A DNA stretch of 6,817 nt from contig JAFASD010000520.1 in the NCBI GenBank assembly GCA_019244945.1, positions 1-6,817 of the forward strand. The letters run 5' to 3'. The stretch comes from Acidobacteriaceae bacterium (GTDB lineage Bacteria; Acidobacteriota; Terriglobia; Bryobacterales; Bryobacteraceae). Of this stretch, positions 5,624-6,817 are shown in pieces. The notes beneath the pieces were generated by a model, which saw nothing but the letters and a program-made list of their open reading frames with translations, ran no database searches and was not told where the DNA came from. The position numbers and the translations under genes are program-made. Position 1 is the first letter of the stretch. Each line of letters begins with the position of its first letter.

Positions 5624-6817
5624 TTAGAAGCATTGGCCGTGCTTGTGGCGCGCGATATTCGGTCCCCCGATTATCTTGGTGTTATCCTTGCAGCTTAAAT
5701 CGTCGAATACAAAGTTGTCGACAACCCGGGTGAGTGCCGTGTTGTCAAAATCCAATAAGCTGCCGAAGACGAGGTTATCCAATATGGACGTCTCGGCCGT
5801 ATTATCGGAAATTTTAAGCTCTCCTCCAATAAGGTTTCCCAAGCACGAGCTCGGCGTTGAGGAGCCTATCTCGACAGCAACTCCGTTGTTGTGAAATCGA
5901 AGATCCCCCTCCACGTTTGAACCGCAGATCCGGTTGTGCGAGGAACCCTTCGGGATATTTTCAACAGTGAAATCTGCGGTAATGGTCGTCCAAGGGTGAA
6001 CATGAAAACTGCCTCCGCCATCAATTTTGACTTCGCCGTTGACAGTTGCGCGGCTCAAGATTAGCTTCCCGCCAGTTACCCTAACGTTTCCATTGACCCC
6101 GCCACTCACAAATCCGCACGTCTGCCCTGGTGAAACGGTGATATCGCCATTGAAAATTCCGTTGTAGAATGTGACACACTTGGTGCCGGAAACCGGTGCC
6201 AAGGCTCGCTCATACGCGCCTATATCGCAGCGTGATCCTTGCGGGCGAGGAACCCCGCGCTGATCAGTAGCTGGACAATACGCCTCAATTGACGCATCAA
6301 TCGCCGGACTGCCTGCCTCGAGCGCCATCGTATGCGTAGGTCCGCCGTTAAACTGCAAAGGTCCAAGCCTAGGATCTTCATCATGTGCTCCAGGACAGGA
6401 TTCGTCTGAGCTCAGGTTTCCGCCGCCGTGAATGACGACACCGGAGCAGTTTCCCCCCGCGCTCTTCGCAACGATGCTGTTCAAAAGCGTCAGCTCGCCG
6501 GAGTCATTGTCGACACCGCCTCCGTCCAAGGCGTCGTTTTTCGAGAATGTGCTGTTGACGACTTTGGTCGTATCGTCATTCAGTATGCCGCCGCCGATAT
6601 TAGTAGCGGTATTGCGATAGAAAGTGCAGTTAATCACATCGAGATTGCCCGCGCTGTTGTCGATGGCTGCGCCCGAGTTGCCGCTGTTGTGCGAGAACGT
6701 GCTATCTGTAATCGTCGCGATCCCGTCATTGAGGATCGCCCCGCCGCCCGAATCCGGCGCGTTGTTGCGGGAAAGAGTGCTCGTTGTGACAGTCAACGTG
6801 CCAAGATTGAAGATCGC
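5624..6817 (-). CDS. Secreted right-handed beta-helix protein, choice-of-anchor Q type, with C-terminal solenoid (partial, N-terminus beyond right edge)
   Basis: The frame is open to the right edge, so 397 residues of the C-terminal part are visible and the true start lies outside. The TTG at 6796-6794 is just an internal Leu codon in the repeat pattern. Residues 1-120 carry beta-helix turns such as LTVTTSTLSRNNA, ATITDSTFSHNS, LDVINCTFYRNTA and TKVVNSTFSKNDA, each followed by a GGG[IV] turn, as in PMP-like parallel beta-helix repeats. Residues 169-203 contain GSPAIDA, DQRGVPRPQG and CDIGAYE, the block typical of choice-of-anchor Q proteins. Residues about 213-397 form another Gly/Asn-rich repeat region (FNGDITV, VNGNVRV, VNGEVKI, VEGDLRF, IGGELKI, FGSLLDF) that looks like a second beta-solenoid with six cysteines. 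It is probably exported and adhesive or structural; no catalytic residues are recognised. Cargo and partners are unknown. Confidence 0.85.
   Translation of the reverse strand, partial: AIFNLGTLTVTTSTLSRNNAPDSGGGAILNDGIATITDSTFSHNSGNSGAAIDNSAGNLDVINCTFYRNTATNIGGGILNDDTTKVVNSTFSKNDALDGGGVDNDSGELTLLNSIVAKSAGGNCSGVVIHGGGNLSSDESCPGAHDEDPRLGPLQFNGGPTHTMALEAGSPAIDASIEAYCPATDQRGVPRPQGSRCDIGAYERALAPVSGTKCVTFYNGIFNGDITVSPGQTCGFVSGGVNGNVRVTGGKLILSRATVNGEVKIDGGGSFHVHPWTTITADFTVENIPKGSSHNRICGSNVEGDLRFHNNGVAVEIGSSTPSSCLGNLIGGELKISDNTAETSILDNLVFGSLLDFDNTALTRVVDNFVFDDLSCKDNTKIIGGPNIARHKHGQCF
6460..6817 (-). repeat. Beta-helix coding repeats (T-x-S/C-T-F-S-x-N-x-A with GGG turn)
   Basis: Five imperfect turns of about 25-30 residues are visible at the left part of the partial protein. 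Each has a strand ending in [ND]STFS or NCTFY, an Asn-rich turn, then GGA/GGG[IV]xNDxG. The last turn (LTLLNSIVAKSA) is the usual terminal variant. The repeats probably continue beyond the window. The asparagine ladders and regular period fit a right-handed parallel beta-helix. Confidence 0.7.

Noticed and set aside
5628..5644. Hairpin AAGCA-loop-TGCTT near the convergent stops, as a terminator
   Set aside because: The stem is only 5 bp, no T-run follows on either strand, and it lies within the coding end of the minus-strand gene.
6794..6796. TTG at 6796 as the start of the beta-helix protein
   Set aside because: The frame stays open to the right edge, and the upstream codons (AIFNLGT) continue the repeat pattern, so this is an internal leucine.

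Overview
The window holds three genes and almost no non-coding DNA. The coding style suggests a Gram-negative, moderate-GC soil-type bacterium, most likely Acidobacteriota. The clues are a periplasmic two-propeller hybrid histidine kinase, a subtilase ending in WGN-type hexapeptide repeats, and a secreted beta-helix protein with a CDIGAYE block followed by a 'GNxxV..GG' solenoid. The assignment is inferred from protein style; no marker gene is present.

Layout. (1) Positions 1-3752, minus strand: one uninterrupted reading frame of at least 1250 codons, running off the left edge. It encodes a giant hybrid two-component sensor kinase: signal peptide, 14 propeller motifs (enough for two seven-bladed propellers), Y_Y_Y domain, one membrane helix, HisKA, HATPase_c, a complete receiver and the start of a second receiver. 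The many short frames on both strands across this interval are shadows of it. (2) Positions 3753-3966: a 214-bp AT-rich divergent intergenic region with a perfect 10-bp inverted repeat and candidate promoters. (3) Positions 3967-5610, plus strand: a secreted S8 (subtilisin-like) protease with a propeptide, an intact catalytic triad and a C-terminal run of seven WG units spaced exactly six residues apart. (4) Positions 5624-6817, minus strand: the C-terminal part of a secreted beta-helix protein, convergent with the protease across a 13-bp gap and running off the right edge.

How they may work together. The kinase and protease share one regulatory region and are divergently transcribed. The kinase has a large periplasmic sensor and the protease is exported, so a circuit in which an envelope or extracellular signal controls protease expression is plausible but unproven. 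The beta-helix protein is convergent and need not be co-regulated. No RNA gene, CRISPR array, insertion sequence or phage feature was seen.
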